DNA of 5,325 nucleotides from Peptococcaceae bacterium. Lineage in GTDB: Bacteria > Bacillota > Desulfotomaculia > Desulfotomaculales > UBA12532. Location: NCBI GenBank assembly GCA_003445475.1, contig DMDP01000149.1:1-5325 (forward strand). Direction: 5' to 3'. Positions 1 through 5,243 of this stretch are shown piece by piece. A program made the position numbers and the translations under genes. Position 1 is the first letter of the stretch. Every line of letters begins with the position of its first letter. The notes beneath the pieces are model-generated. The model had not been told where the DNA came from, ran no database searches, and saw only the letters and a list, made by a program, of their open reading frames with translations.

Positions 1-1040
1 GCCCTGGCCTTTTCGGGGTTGTAAGGCAGGGGCTTCAGCTTTGGGTCGTAGCCGGGCACGAACGGCGGCAGGGGGCCGTTGGCGGCCCTGGCACTACCCC
101 GGTACAGGCGGGCGGCCAGGCGCTGCCGGTCGATGGCCATGCTGACCGCCCGGCGTAGCTTAACGTTGTCGAACGGCGGCCGGTCGCAGAAGAAGGCAAA
201 GTAGTTGACGTTCATGCCCGGCTCTTTAATGACCTTAACGCCCTTGTCCTCAAGCTTTTTCACGTCCTGCGGGTTAACGCCGTCCATCGCGTCGACCGAA
301 CCCCTTATGAGCTCACCGAGGCGCGCCGCATAGTCCCGCGAAAATTTGAAGACGATTCTTTGGGTTGCCGGTGGTTCGCCCCAGTAATCGGGGTTGCGTT
401 CCAGGACGATCTGCCGCCCCCTGTCCCACGCGACGAACCGGTAGGGACCGGTGCCCACCGGATGCACGCGAAAATCTTCCCCGTGCTTGGCAACGGCCGC
501 CGGGCTGACGATGGGGGCCGCCGGGCACATGGCAAGGTTCGCCGGGAACGGAGCGTACGGTTTCTTCAGGATAAACTTCACGGTGTGGTCGTCCACGGCT
601 TCCACCCTCTCCACAGGACCGAACGTGAACGCCGCGTACGGCATATCGTCGGTCCGGTTGGGGGGAAGCTGCCTTTCGACGCTGAACTTGACGGCCCGGG
701 CGTTAAACGGCGTGCCGTCATGGAACTTGACGCCTTTTCTGAGCTTGAAAGTCCATTCCCTACCGTCGGGCGACACGTCCCACGCGGTGGCAAGCCCCGG
801 CTCGATCTCCGTACTTCCTTCCTTGTAGCGGACCAGGTTTTCAAAGATGTTGGCCATGACGCGGGCGGATGCGCCGTCGGCGACGCGGGCCGGGTCCAGC
901 CCGCAGGGACCGATCTCCTGGTAAAAGGTGATGGTTTGTCCCCCGGCTCGCTCGGAGGCCTGCCCGCGGTACCAGAAGACGAGGGGCAAAACGAGAACGA
1001 CCAGCACCAGAAGGGCCCAGATTCCGGTCCTGTTGCGCAT
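1..1040 (-). CDS. Family 5 peptide ABC transporter substrate-binding protein (C-terminus beyond window)
   Basis: Extracytoplasmic solute-binding protein of the Opp/Dpp (SBP_bac_5) family, which captures peptides or similar solutes for an ABC importer. The ATG at 1040-1038 has a strong AGGAGG (1047-1052) six bases upstream, and the frame stays open for 346 codons to the left edge; family members are usually about 500-540 residues, so roughly one third is missing. Residues 8-24 are hydrophobic (signal peptide or membrane anchor). No lipobox cysteine follows; Gly-Gln-Ala at 26-28 could be a type I cleavage site. The family signature is clear at residues 83-112 (LATAWDVSPDG, then a WTFKLRKGVKFHDGTPF block), followed by VGTGPYRFVAWDRG and the ERNPDYWGE motif. 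LRRAVSMAIDRQRLA near the end is also typical. It is divergent from the membrane gene at 1156. The substrate cannot be told from this part. Confidence 0.93.
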   Translation of the reverse strand, partial: MRNRTGIWALLVLVVLVLPLVFWYRGQASERAGGQTITFYQEIGPCGLDPARVADGASARVMANIFENLVRYKEGSTEIEPGLATAWDVSPDGREWTFKLRKGVKFHDGTPFNARAVKFSVERQLPPNRTDDMPYAAFTFGPVERVEAVDDHTVKFILKKPYAPFPANLAMCPAAPIVSPAAVAKHGEDFRVHPVGTGPYRFVAWDRGRQIVLERNPDYWGEPPATQRIVFKFSRDYAARLGELIRGSVDAMDGVNPQDVKKLEDKGVKVIKEPGMNVNYFAFFCDRPPFDNVKLRRAVSMAIDRQRLAARLYRGSARAANGPLPPFVPGYDPKLKPLPYNPEKAR

Positions 1041-1131
1041 GGCGTACCTCCTGCCAAACCTATTTCGCTGCCTGGTGATTTTTTCCTGCCCCTTGCCCGC
1101 ATGCGGCTTACCGGCGCCCGCCAACTGGTTC

Positions 1132-1160
1132 TTGAGTGTCCGCTGCATCAGTGGTATGGT
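1132..1160 (+). promoter_or_regulatory. Candidate sigma-A promoter for the Gate-domain pair
   Basis: A -35 of TTGAGT (1132-1137), a 17-base spacer and a -10 of TATGGT (1155-1160) preceded by TGG, an extended -10 signature. Transcription would start near 1167. The only ATG available to the next gene lies inside this -10 box, so if the promoter is real that gene must start downstream at a TTG or GTG codon. Both boxes match consensus at only four of six positions. Confidence 0.45.
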
Positions 1161-1596
1161 TAAGGGGGTGAGGGGTTTGGTTGGAGCAGCCACGTTGAAA
1201 AGGGGACTCGGCAAGGGTCTGCGCGTCACATGGGAACTCACCCGCGTGGCCGTCCCGGTATACATAATAGTTACGTGGCTCCAGTACGCCGGCGTCCTGC
1301 CGGTGATCGCGGGTGTGTGCGCCCCGGTTATGGAGCTCGTCGGCCTGCCGGGCGAGGCCTCGCTGGCCCTGGTTATGGGCTGGTTGCTGCACCTTTACGC
1401 CGCCATCGGCGTAATCCTGGGCCTGTCCCTTTCCACCAAGCAGATAACCATTATCGCCGGCATGCTCCTGCTGGCCCACAGCCTGCCGCTGGAAACCGTC
1501 GTGGCCCGGCAGACGGGCGTGCGCGTGCTGCCGCTGGTGGCGCTGCGGCTCGCGGCTTCTTTTCTTTTCGGCATCCTCTTGAACCTGGGCTGGTGA
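1156..1596 (+). CDS. Nucleoside recognition (Gate) domain membrane protein, first half of a pair
   Basis: Small integral membrane protein (146 residues from ATG 1156) resembling the Gate/nucleoside-recognition domain shared by SpmA, SpmB, YjiG/YjiH and the core of FeoB. Hydrophobic segments lie at about residues 30-50, 68-92, 97-115 and 122-143. The conserved HSLPLE at residues 108-113 is the typical His-Ser...acid signature, and GEASLALVMGWLLHLYAAIG is the central helix. The start is uncertain. ATG 1156 has no ribosome site and falls in a possible -10 box. TTG 1177 follows GGTGAGG closely, and TTG 1195 has GGAG (1183-1186) eight bases upstream. The stop (1594-1596) overlaps the GTG of the next gene, so the two are translationally coupled and probably form a heteromeric transporter or gate. 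The substrate is unknown. SpmA/SpmB-like function in spore maturation is possible, but the proteins are shorter (SpmA about 196 residues). Confidence 0.83.
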   Translation: MVKGVRGLVGAATLKRGLGKGLRVTWELTRVAVPVYIIVTWLQYAGVLPVIAGVCAPVMELVGLPGEASLALVMGWLLHLYAAIGVILGLSLSTKQITIIAGMLLLAHSLPLETVVARQTGVRVLPLVALRLAASFLFGILLNLGW

Positions 1597-2084
1597 AAAA
1601 GCAAATGGACTTCGGGGGTTTTGCCCGGGAGTTGGTGCGCGGTGCGGGCGCCAGCGTCCTCGAGATGGCTTGTTTTATTATCCCGATAATGCTGTTTATC
1701 GAGATCCTCCGGGACCTGAACATCCTGCCCCGGGTGGCGGCCCTGATGGACCCGCTATTCCGCTGGTTCAGGATGTCGAAGGACGCCTACCTGCCGCTGG
1801 TGGCCGGCATCTTCTTCGGGCTGGCCTTCGGGGCCGGTGTTATTATCCAGGCGGTGCGCGACGGGAACGTTAACCGGCGCGATCTTTACATCGTCAATAC
1901 GTTTCTCGTGATCTGTCACAGTATTGTGGACGATACCATTCTCTTTATTTCCATAGGCGCCAACGGCTTTTTAATCCTTGTACCCCGGATACTGCTTGCC
2001 TTCCTGGTATGTCTCGCCGTGGCGCGCCTGTACCGGCTGATCCGGCGGCCTCAAATTCCCGAGAGCCGGGGAGAAAGGTTATAA
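1593..2084 (+). CDS. Nucleoside recognition (Gate) domain membrane protein, second half of a pair
   Basis: Second Gate-domain membrane protein, 163 residues from GTG 1593; ATG 1605 is an alternative start four codons in. It aligns with the upstream gene along its length. FIIPIMLFIEILRDLNILP matches VAVPVYIIVTWLQYAGVLP, YLPLVAGIFFGLAFGAGVI matches SLALVMGWLLHLYAAIGVI, and the HSIVDD motif at residues 109-114 matches HSLPLE. Membrane segments lie at about residues 22-42, 64-88, 98-120 and 124-146, followed by an Arg-rich cytoplasmic tail. The GTG overlaps the upstream TGA by two to three bases, indicating coupled translation. I infer that the two proteins assemble as the two pseudo-symmetric halves of one transporter, like SpmA/SpmB. 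No ligand can be assigned. It precedes a spore protein gene by 90 bases, with no clear terminator between. Confidence 0.84.
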   Translation: MKKQMDFGGFARELVRGAGASVLEMACFIIPIMLFIEILRDLNILPRVAALMDPLFRWFRMSKDAYLPLVAGIFFGLAFGAGVIIQAVRDGNVNRRDLYIVNTFLVICHSIVDDTILFISIGANGFLILVPRILLAFLVCLAVARLYRLIRRPQIPESRGERL

Positions 2085-2116
2085 GCCCGATGCGGGAAGG
2101 GCAGAAAGGTAATTCT

Positions 2117-2143
2117 TTGGGCCGAAATAGGGGAGGCTATAAA
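2117..2143 (+). promoter_or_regulatory. Weak candidate promoter for the SASP gene
   Basis: A TATAAA (2138-2143) lies 15 bases after TTGGGC (2117-2122). The -10 is good, the -35 is poor and the spacing short. Spore genes of this type are usually read by sigma-G or sigma-F, but I could not find a convincing match to their boxes. Readthrough from the Gate pair is an alternative. Confidence 0.2.
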
Positions 2144-2174
2144 TTGCACCACCCGTCACAAAGGAGTTGGGACA

Positions 2175-2357
2175 ATGGATTTTAAGAGGGCGCAGGAGAT
2201 AATTAAGTCCGACGAGATCATCGATGTGCTGTTGAACGGTTCCCCTGTTTGGATCGAGAGGCTTGACACCAAAAACCAAACGGCAACGGTAAGGCCGCTG
2301 AACGGGAGAGGGAACGTTCTGGCAGTGCCCGTCGCCGAACTGGTGGAGGACCGTTAA
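2175..2357 (+). CDS. sspH: H-type small acid-soluble spore protein (SspH family)
   Basis: A 60-residue protein matching the SspH family in length and pattern: it opens MDFKRAQEIIKSDEIIDV, followed by NGSPVWIERLD, a TATVRPL segment and a VPVAELVED end. Family members are minor spore-core proteins made in the forespore. Unlike alpha/beta SASPs they lack the GPR protease site and are not the main DNA coat. The ATG has AAGGAG (2161-2166) eight bases upstream. The gene lies 90 bases after the Gate-domain pair and is convergent with the NifU-like gene across a shared hairpin. Its presence is the strongest evidence for an endospore-forming host. The symbol denotes the family; the exact paralogue is not resolved. 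Confidence 0.92.
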   Translation: MDFKRAQEIIKSDEIIDVLLNGSPVWIERLDTKNQTATVRPLNGRGNVLAVPVAELVEDR

Positions 2358-2377
2358 GGAGCACGGTTTTTTCCGGG

Positions 2378-2416
2378 AAAAGCTTGCGGGGTTTTAGCCA
2401 AACCCCGCAAGCTTTT
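2378..2416. terminator. Bidirectional intrinsic terminator (17-bp perfect hairpin)
   Basis: AAAAGCTTGCGGGGTTT (2378-2394), a five-base loop TAGCC, then the perfect complement AAACCCCGCAAGCTTTT (2400-2416). It lies between the convergent SASP and NifU-like genes. Each strand ends in a run of only four T, because the A/T ends are part of the stem. The right arm overlaps the first two bases of the NifU-like stop codon (2415-2417), so that gene's terminator begins within its last codon. Confidence 0.85.
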
Positions 2417-2633
2417 AGACGGCAACCACTTCCTTAACCTCCGGTACCGCCTGCTTTACGATGCGCTCAATTCCCTGCTTTAGGGTCATCAGCGCCATCG
2501 GACAACCGCCGCAGGCCCCCTTTAACCGTACCTTAACCACCCCGTCTTCCACCGCTACGAGCTCCACATCGCCTCCATCGCGCTGGAGGTATGGACGCAC
2601 CTGAGCCAGTGCCGCTTCAACCTTTTCTTTCAT
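2415..2633 (-). CDS. NifU C-terminal domain protein (Fe-S cluster scaffold/carrier)
   Basis: A 72-residue protein consisting of a NifU C-terminal (Nfu-type) domain, which holds a [4Fe-4S] cluster bridged between two subunits and passes it to target apoproteins in the cytoplasm. The start of the domain is typical (VRPYLQRDGGDVELV, residues 12-26), and the cluster-binding pair is Cys41-Gly-Gly-Cys44 inside LKGACGGCPMA. The length is right for the stand-alone form found in many Firmicutes. ATG 2633-2631 is preceded by AAGGAG (complement of 2643-2648) nine bases upstream. An in-frame extension to 2693 would run through the promoter and is rejected. The gene has its own promoter and shares a terminator with the SASP gene, so it appears monocistronic. 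Confidence 0.93.
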   Translation of the reverse strand: MKEKVEAALAQVRPYLQRDGGDVELVAVEDGVVKVRLKGACGGCPMALMTLKQGIERIVKQAVPEVKEVVAV

Positions 2634-2664
2634 AAGTCGTAACTCCTTAATTGAATTTCTTAAT

Positions 2665-2693
2665 ATTATATCTCCTTTTAGCCTTCCCGGCAA
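2665..2693 (-). promoter_or_regulatory. Sigma-A promoter of the NifU-like gene
   Basis: On the minus strand, TTGCCG (2693-2688), a 17-base spacer and a perfect TATAAT (2670-2665). Transcription would start near 2658 and give a 5' leader of about 25 bases with the AAGGAG site. The segment 2641-2680 is markedly A+T-rich compared with its surroundings. Confidence 0.75.
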
Positions 2694-2737
2694 CAGCTCA
2701 GGCTTGCGTTTTTCCTCGCGCTGTCACAAGCAAAGCG

Positions 2738-3577
2738 TCACCGGGGTCTAATAGTTTCAGCCTCCGCGGCTATCTCCAGAATGCGCTCCAGCACCATCTG
2801 CCGCCGGGCCTCGATGTCCGCGAAATTCATGTTCGGTATGTAATAACTCTCCATTTCGTCGTGCCTTTGCTTCGCCTGGTTAATAAACCAGACGGCCTGC
2901 TCCATGCACCGCCGGTACAGGGCGCGGGCCACGTTGCGCTCGGCGGCGAAAAGGGCGTCAACACCCGCGTCCACCAGTTGGCCGGTGTCGATCACCTTGT
3001 CGCCTTCCTGCGGGGTGAGGAAATGGGGTTCCACGTGGTTGATAACGGCTACGCCCAACTCCGGCAGCACGATGTGGTCCACCCGCATGGGATCGAGGGC
3101 GCAATGGTACGCTTCCACGTCGTACCCCCGCATCTGGGCGGCGTCCAGCAGCCGGTTGACAACGGTGCCCTTGCCGGTGCCGTCGTCGCCGGTTATGATA
3201 TAGCGCTTCCTGAGGTGGCCGACGATGGTTTCCAGGTGGCTGACGGGGCCGTCCGGCGTGATGGCGGTTGCGAACAGGCGGCGCACGTACGAACTTTTGT
3301 CCAGACAGGGTTCCGGCACGAAGATCTCGTGGATCAGGTCGAGGACCAGCCGGTCCAGGGCAGCGATGTCCAGCGCCCCCGTGTCGCGGTAGTAGGTCCG
3401 CACCTCGTTGAGAAAGAGGTTGGCGGCTTCGAGATAAGCGTAGGCGTGGTTGAAAAGGCGCCTGATCTCGCGGTTTAAGGCGAGGATTTCTTTCTTGTGG
3501 GCGCGCAGCCCCGCCTCGTTCCAGTGGTCGCCGAGGTGGATGATCTCGTCGACCGCCCCAGGGTTTTTAGGGTCCAC
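2738..3577 (-). pseudogene. 5'-truncated P-loop ATPase of the PRK06851 type (possible pseudogene)
   Basis: About 280 codons of a P-loop protein family (PRK06851-like) common in Firmicutes and of unknown function. As I recall the family, it has about 360-370 residues and two P-loop halves in tandem. Here only the second Walker A is present (GDDGTGKGT, residues 130-138), followed by RGYDVEAYHCALDP and LPELGVAVINHVEPHFLTP. The sequence begins with APHVVDPKNPGAVDEIIHLGD. This is the equivalent of the region after the first P-loop, judged both by family memory and by its likeness to the INHVEPH stretch of the second half. So roughly 100 N-terminal residues, with the first P-loop, are missing. Homology is lost near 3593-3600. 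The only upstream start is GTG 3577-3575, which lacks a ribosome site. Residues 20-60 form a helical, coiled-coil-like stretch. The rest has no stop or frameshift, so a recent truncation or a still-translated short form is possible. Confidence 0.72.
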
Positions 3578-3590
3578 GACGTGCGGGGCC

Positions 3591-3606
3591 GTTGCCGCTC
3601 CGCAAC
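3591..3606. repeat. Small inverted repeat at the truncation point
   Basis: GTTGC (3591-3595), loop CGCTCC, GCAAC (3602-3606). It lies where recognisable PRK06851-type sequence ends, between the truncated gene and the HEPN gene. The stem is only five base pairs and no T run follows on the minus strand, so it is a poor terminator. Its position makes it a candidate recombination scar, but chance is possible. Confidence 0.3.
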
Positions 3607-3642
3607 TACAGGGAAGCCTTATGCCCGTAGGCGTTTGCCTGG

Positions 3643-4035
3643 TCAGACTTGCTGCGGACTTTCCGGCAGAGCAGCCACCGCCGCGATAAACTCTTCCGCC
3701 CGGGTCAAAACCGCCGCGGCCTGCTCCCTGCCAACCGCGCCGGGCGCGCCGTAGTCGGACATCTGCCGCAAGTCGAACGCGTCCAAGAGGTACCGGTGCA
3801 GGTGAGCCGGCACGAGGCCCGGCTTGGCCAACTCGCGCCCGAAAGCCGCGACAACGGCGGTATGTTTCGAGAACGAGAGTCCCCGGCCGAGCAGGGCCGC
3901 CTGCGCGGCGTAGAACATCGCGTAGTACGCGCGGGAAGCGGCGAAGGCGAAATAACCCTCGCGGTATAAAAGACGCGCGGCGGCCAGGCTTTCCCGCGCG
4001 TTACCCATCAGTTCCCCAATTTCCGGCGAAGTCAC
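3643..4035 (-). CDS. HEPN domain protein (partner of MNT; putative toxin of a HEPN/MNT module)
   Basis: A 130-residue protein from GTG 4035-4033, all of it HEPN domain (PF05168-like four-helix bundle). Residues 9-29 form the first helix (ARESLAAARLLYREGYFAFA). The signature SRAYYAMFYAAQAALL spans about 34-49, with SKHTAVV at 56-62 beginning the next helix. The start codon overlaps the stop of the MNT gene (GTG 4035-4033 with TGA 4034-4032), so translation is coupled; ATG 4008-4006 is an alternative. In HEPN/MNT pairs the HEPN partner is often an RNase toxin. Here the catalytic R-X4-6-H spacing typical of HepT toxins is not seen: Arg35 is followed by AYYAMFY, and the next His is residue 58. 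RNase activity is therefore doubtful. A nucleotide-binding or regulatory role is an alternative. This start removes a 37-residue N-terminal extension that would be antiparallel noise inside the MNT gene. Confidence 0.88.
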   Translation of the reverse strand: MTSPEIGELMGNARESLAAARLLYREGYFAFAASRAYYAMFYAAQAALLGRGLSFSKHTAVVAAFGRELAKPGLVPAHLHRYLLDAFDLRQMSDYGAPGAVGREQAAAVLTRAEEFIAAVAALPESPQQV

Positions 4036-4370
4036 GCGACCACCACGCCCTCGCGCCTTACATTCCGCAAAAAGGGTTGCTTGCCGGTGGCATAGGTGGA
4101 TTCGCCTATGGGCAGCACGGAGAGAACCACGTCGTGCTCCAGGCACAGCTCCAGGATGAGTTCGGAAAGCTTGGCCCGTTCATCCGCCGAATTCACCGGG
4201 TCGCCCAGTATGAGCAGTATGTCTACGTCCGAATCCTCACGCGCGTCGCCGCGGGCGTGTGACCCGTAAAGGACTATCCGCTTCAACCGGTGGCCGTAGA
4301 TCTCCTCCACGCCGCGCTTAAAGTCGCGGAGAACGGACGTGAGCCGCTCTTGCGCGGTGGTCCCTGCCAA
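4032..4370 (-). CDS. Minimal nucleotidyltransferase (MNT/MntA-like; putative antitoxin)
   Basis: A 112-residue polymerase-beta-fold minimal nucleotidyltransferase. The diagnostic GSX10DXD motif is intact: Gly36-Ser37, ten residues (HARGDAREDS), then Asp48-Val-Asp50. A third acidic candidate is Asp80 in EHDVVLSVLP. Together these are the metal- and NTP-binding residues, so catalysis should be possible. In the HepT/MntA system the enzyme inactivates its HEPN partner by AMPylation; a similar relation here is inferred from adjacency. The start is TTG (4370-4368), favoured because GGGGGAG lies about five bases upstream and no ATG precedes the motif. The 3' end overlaps the HEPN start, giving an MNT-HEPN operon under the promoter at 4412-4440. 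Such pairs are common in thermophiles and on mobile elements. Confidence 0.88.
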   Translation of the reverse strand: MAGTTAQERLTSVLRDFKRGVEEIYGHRLKRIVLYGSHARGDAREDSDVDILLILGDPVNSADERAKLSELILELCLEHDVVLSVLPIGESTYATGKQPFLRNVRREGVVVA

Positions 4371-4411
4371 TTACGCTCCCCCCTTGCGCGTCCTCTCGCA
4401 GCTTCGACGCT

Positions 4412-4440
4412 ATTATAGCACGCCGATACCCTTCTTTAAA
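4412..4440 (-). promoter_or_regulatory. Extended -10 promoter of the MNT/HEPN operon
   Basis: On the minus strand, TTTAAA (4440-4435), a 17-base spacer ending in TGC, and a perfect TATAAT (4417-4412). The TGn makes it an extended -10, which compensates for a weak -35. Transcription would start near 4405 with a leader of about 35 bases to the TTG start. The -10 sits in a near-palindrome GCTATAATAGC. It lies 30-60 bases upstream of the divergent initiator gene, so the two could influence each other. Confidence 0.75.
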
Positions 4441-4470
4441 CCGGAATCAGTCCTTGGTTGGAGGGATTAG

Positions 4471-5241
4471 ATGGATCACATTCGTTTCGCTTCCGACCTG
4501 CCCTGGTTCACGGCCTGGGCGTCTATCTTTGAGCGCGACGACCTTTTTCCGTTGGACAAGCTGGTATACGTTTACCTCTGTCGCTGTGCCGGCAGCGCAA
4601 ACCGGGGCTGGCCATCGTACGGTATGATCGCCCGGGCATGCTGCTGCACCCGCCGGGCGGCAATCAACGCGGTCAACCGGCTTATGGCCGCCGGTCTGAT
4701 CGAGAAAGTATCGCGCCAGGGCAAGGACGGCAGCCGGCAGTCGAACGTTTACACCGTCCACCCGCCGGGGGTGGTGAAATCAGCTCACCAGGGGGGTGGT
4801 GGAATAGATTCACCAGGGGTGGTGAAATCATTTCACCAGGTGGTGAACTTAGTTCACCCAGAAAATAAAAAAATAAATACATGTTGTTGTAGTTGCGGTA
4901 AAACCACCGGCAGCAACCAGAAAATGACAAACGATAGCGACACTTTGCGCCAGGCGGTGGCCGAACTCGCGGAATTCACCGGGGAGGAGCCACCGCAAGA
5001 CGTAATAGCAGAGATGACCCGGTACGACGAGCAAACGATAGCAAATGCAATCGCCGCGCTGCGCCAGTACGCCGGGAGAAATGCGGTAAACAACCTCTAC
5101 GGGTACCTGCTGGACGCGCTGCGCGGCGGCTGGAAACCCGGCCCCAGGGTAGAACCCACGCCGAAAGAAAAGCCGCGGCCGGGGCCGCGGAACGTTCTTA
5201 CCGACGAACAGCGCAAGGTGCTTCGTTCGCTTTATCTTTGA
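4471..5241 (+). CDS. Replication-initiator-like winged-helix protein with embedded iterons
   Basis: A 256-residue protein resembling phage or plasmid replication initiators of Firmicutes. ATG 4471 has GGAGGG (4460-4465) five bases upstream. Residues 25-95 form a winged helix of the HTH_36 type: PLDKLVYVYLCRCAG, then WPSYGMIARACCCTRRAAINAVNRL, a wing with GLIEKVSRQGKDGSRQSNVY. A low-complexity linker (about 98-155) is encoded by four palindromic DNA repeats and an A+T-rich tract; it includes a CCCSC cluster at 138-142. The C-terminal part (about 157-222) is helical and ends in YGYLLDALRGGWKPG. This resembles the C-terminal modules of DnaD-like phage proteins that recruit the helicase loader, but the match is by feel. 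A basic, proline-rich tail follows. By analogy with lambda O, the N-terminal domain would bind the repeats inside its own gene. It is divergent from the MNT/HEPN operon. Confidence 0.8.
   Translation: MDHIRFASDLPWFTAWASIFERDDLFPLDKLVYVYLCRCAGSANRGWPSYGMIARACCCTRRAAINAVNRLMAAGLIEKVSRQGKDGSRQSNVYTVHPPGVVKSAHQGGGGIDSPGVVKSFHQVVNLVHPENKKINTCCCSCGKTTGSNQKMTNDSDTLRQAVAELAEFTGEEPPQDVIAEMTRYDEQTIANAIAALRQYAGRNAVNNLYGYLLDALRGGWKPGPRVEPTPKEKPRPGPRNVLTDEQRKVLRSLYL
4772..4859 (+). repeat. Four tandem 19-bp palindromic iterons inside the initiator gene
   Basis: Copies lie at 4772-4790, 4797-4815, 4820-4838 and 4841-4859. Copy 3, TGGTGAAATCATTTCACCA, is a perfect 9-1-9 palindrome. Copy 4 pairs at eight of nine positions, copy 1 (TGGTGAAATCAGCTCACCA) at seven and copy 2 (TGGTGGAATAGATTCACCA) at six. 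Spacers are pure G: six, four and two bases, with five G before the first copy, so the period shrinks from 25 to 23 to 21. The outer half-sites TGGTG and CACC are almost invariant and the centres vary, as expected for a dimeric or two-fold binding site. They are probably iterons bound by the encoded protein; an autoregulatory operator is the alternative. Confidence 0.9.
4860..4893. other. A+T-rich tract next to the iterons (candidate DNA-unwinding element)
   Basis: About 28 of 34 bases are A or T, in a gene otherwise rich in G+C. The core is GAAAATAAAAAAATAAATAC (4861-4880), followed by TGTTGTTGTAGTTG. It begins one base after the fourth iteron. In lambda-type origins an A+T-rich strip of similar size adjoins the iterons and melts when the initiator binds. 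The function here is inferred from composition and position. It encodes the linker ENKKINTCCC. Confidence 0.55.
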
Positions 5242-5243
5242 CC

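Noticed and set aside
1097..1106. CCGCATGCGG palindrome in the divergent region
   Set aside because: A ten-base perfect palindrome, but single and short, in G+C-rich DNA where such palindromes occur by chance; no second copy supports an operator.
360..1163. Long plus-strand open frame of 267 codons
   Set aside because: It is the antisense of the peptide-binding protein gene, whose protein sequence shows unmistakable family 5 motifs; the plus frame has low-complexity Arg/Gly/Pro content and no ribosome site.
2701..2737. Terminator after the P-loop gene
   Set aside because: Only a GCTTG/CAAGC pairing with a loop of about 20 bases was seen on the minus strand, with no T run; too weak to call.
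2651..3478. Plus-strand open frame of 275 codons
   Set aside because: Antisense of the P-loop gene, which carries Walker A and family motifs. The frame starts inside the NifU-like promoter.
4772..4859. CRISPR array
   Set aside because: Repeats are palindromic, 19 bp, and separated by two to six G bases rather than unique spacers of 30 or more bases; they lie inside a coding frame.
4956..4984. Fifth degenerate iteron (GGTGG ... ATTCACCGGGG)
   Set aside because: The two half-sites are too far apart (13 bases rather than about seven) and the segment lies in conserved-looking coding sequence; probably coincidence.
4682..5093. Minus-strand frames across the initiator gene
   Set aside because: They are read through the iterons and the A+T-rich tract and give repetitive ELISPP-type peptides, with no start signals.
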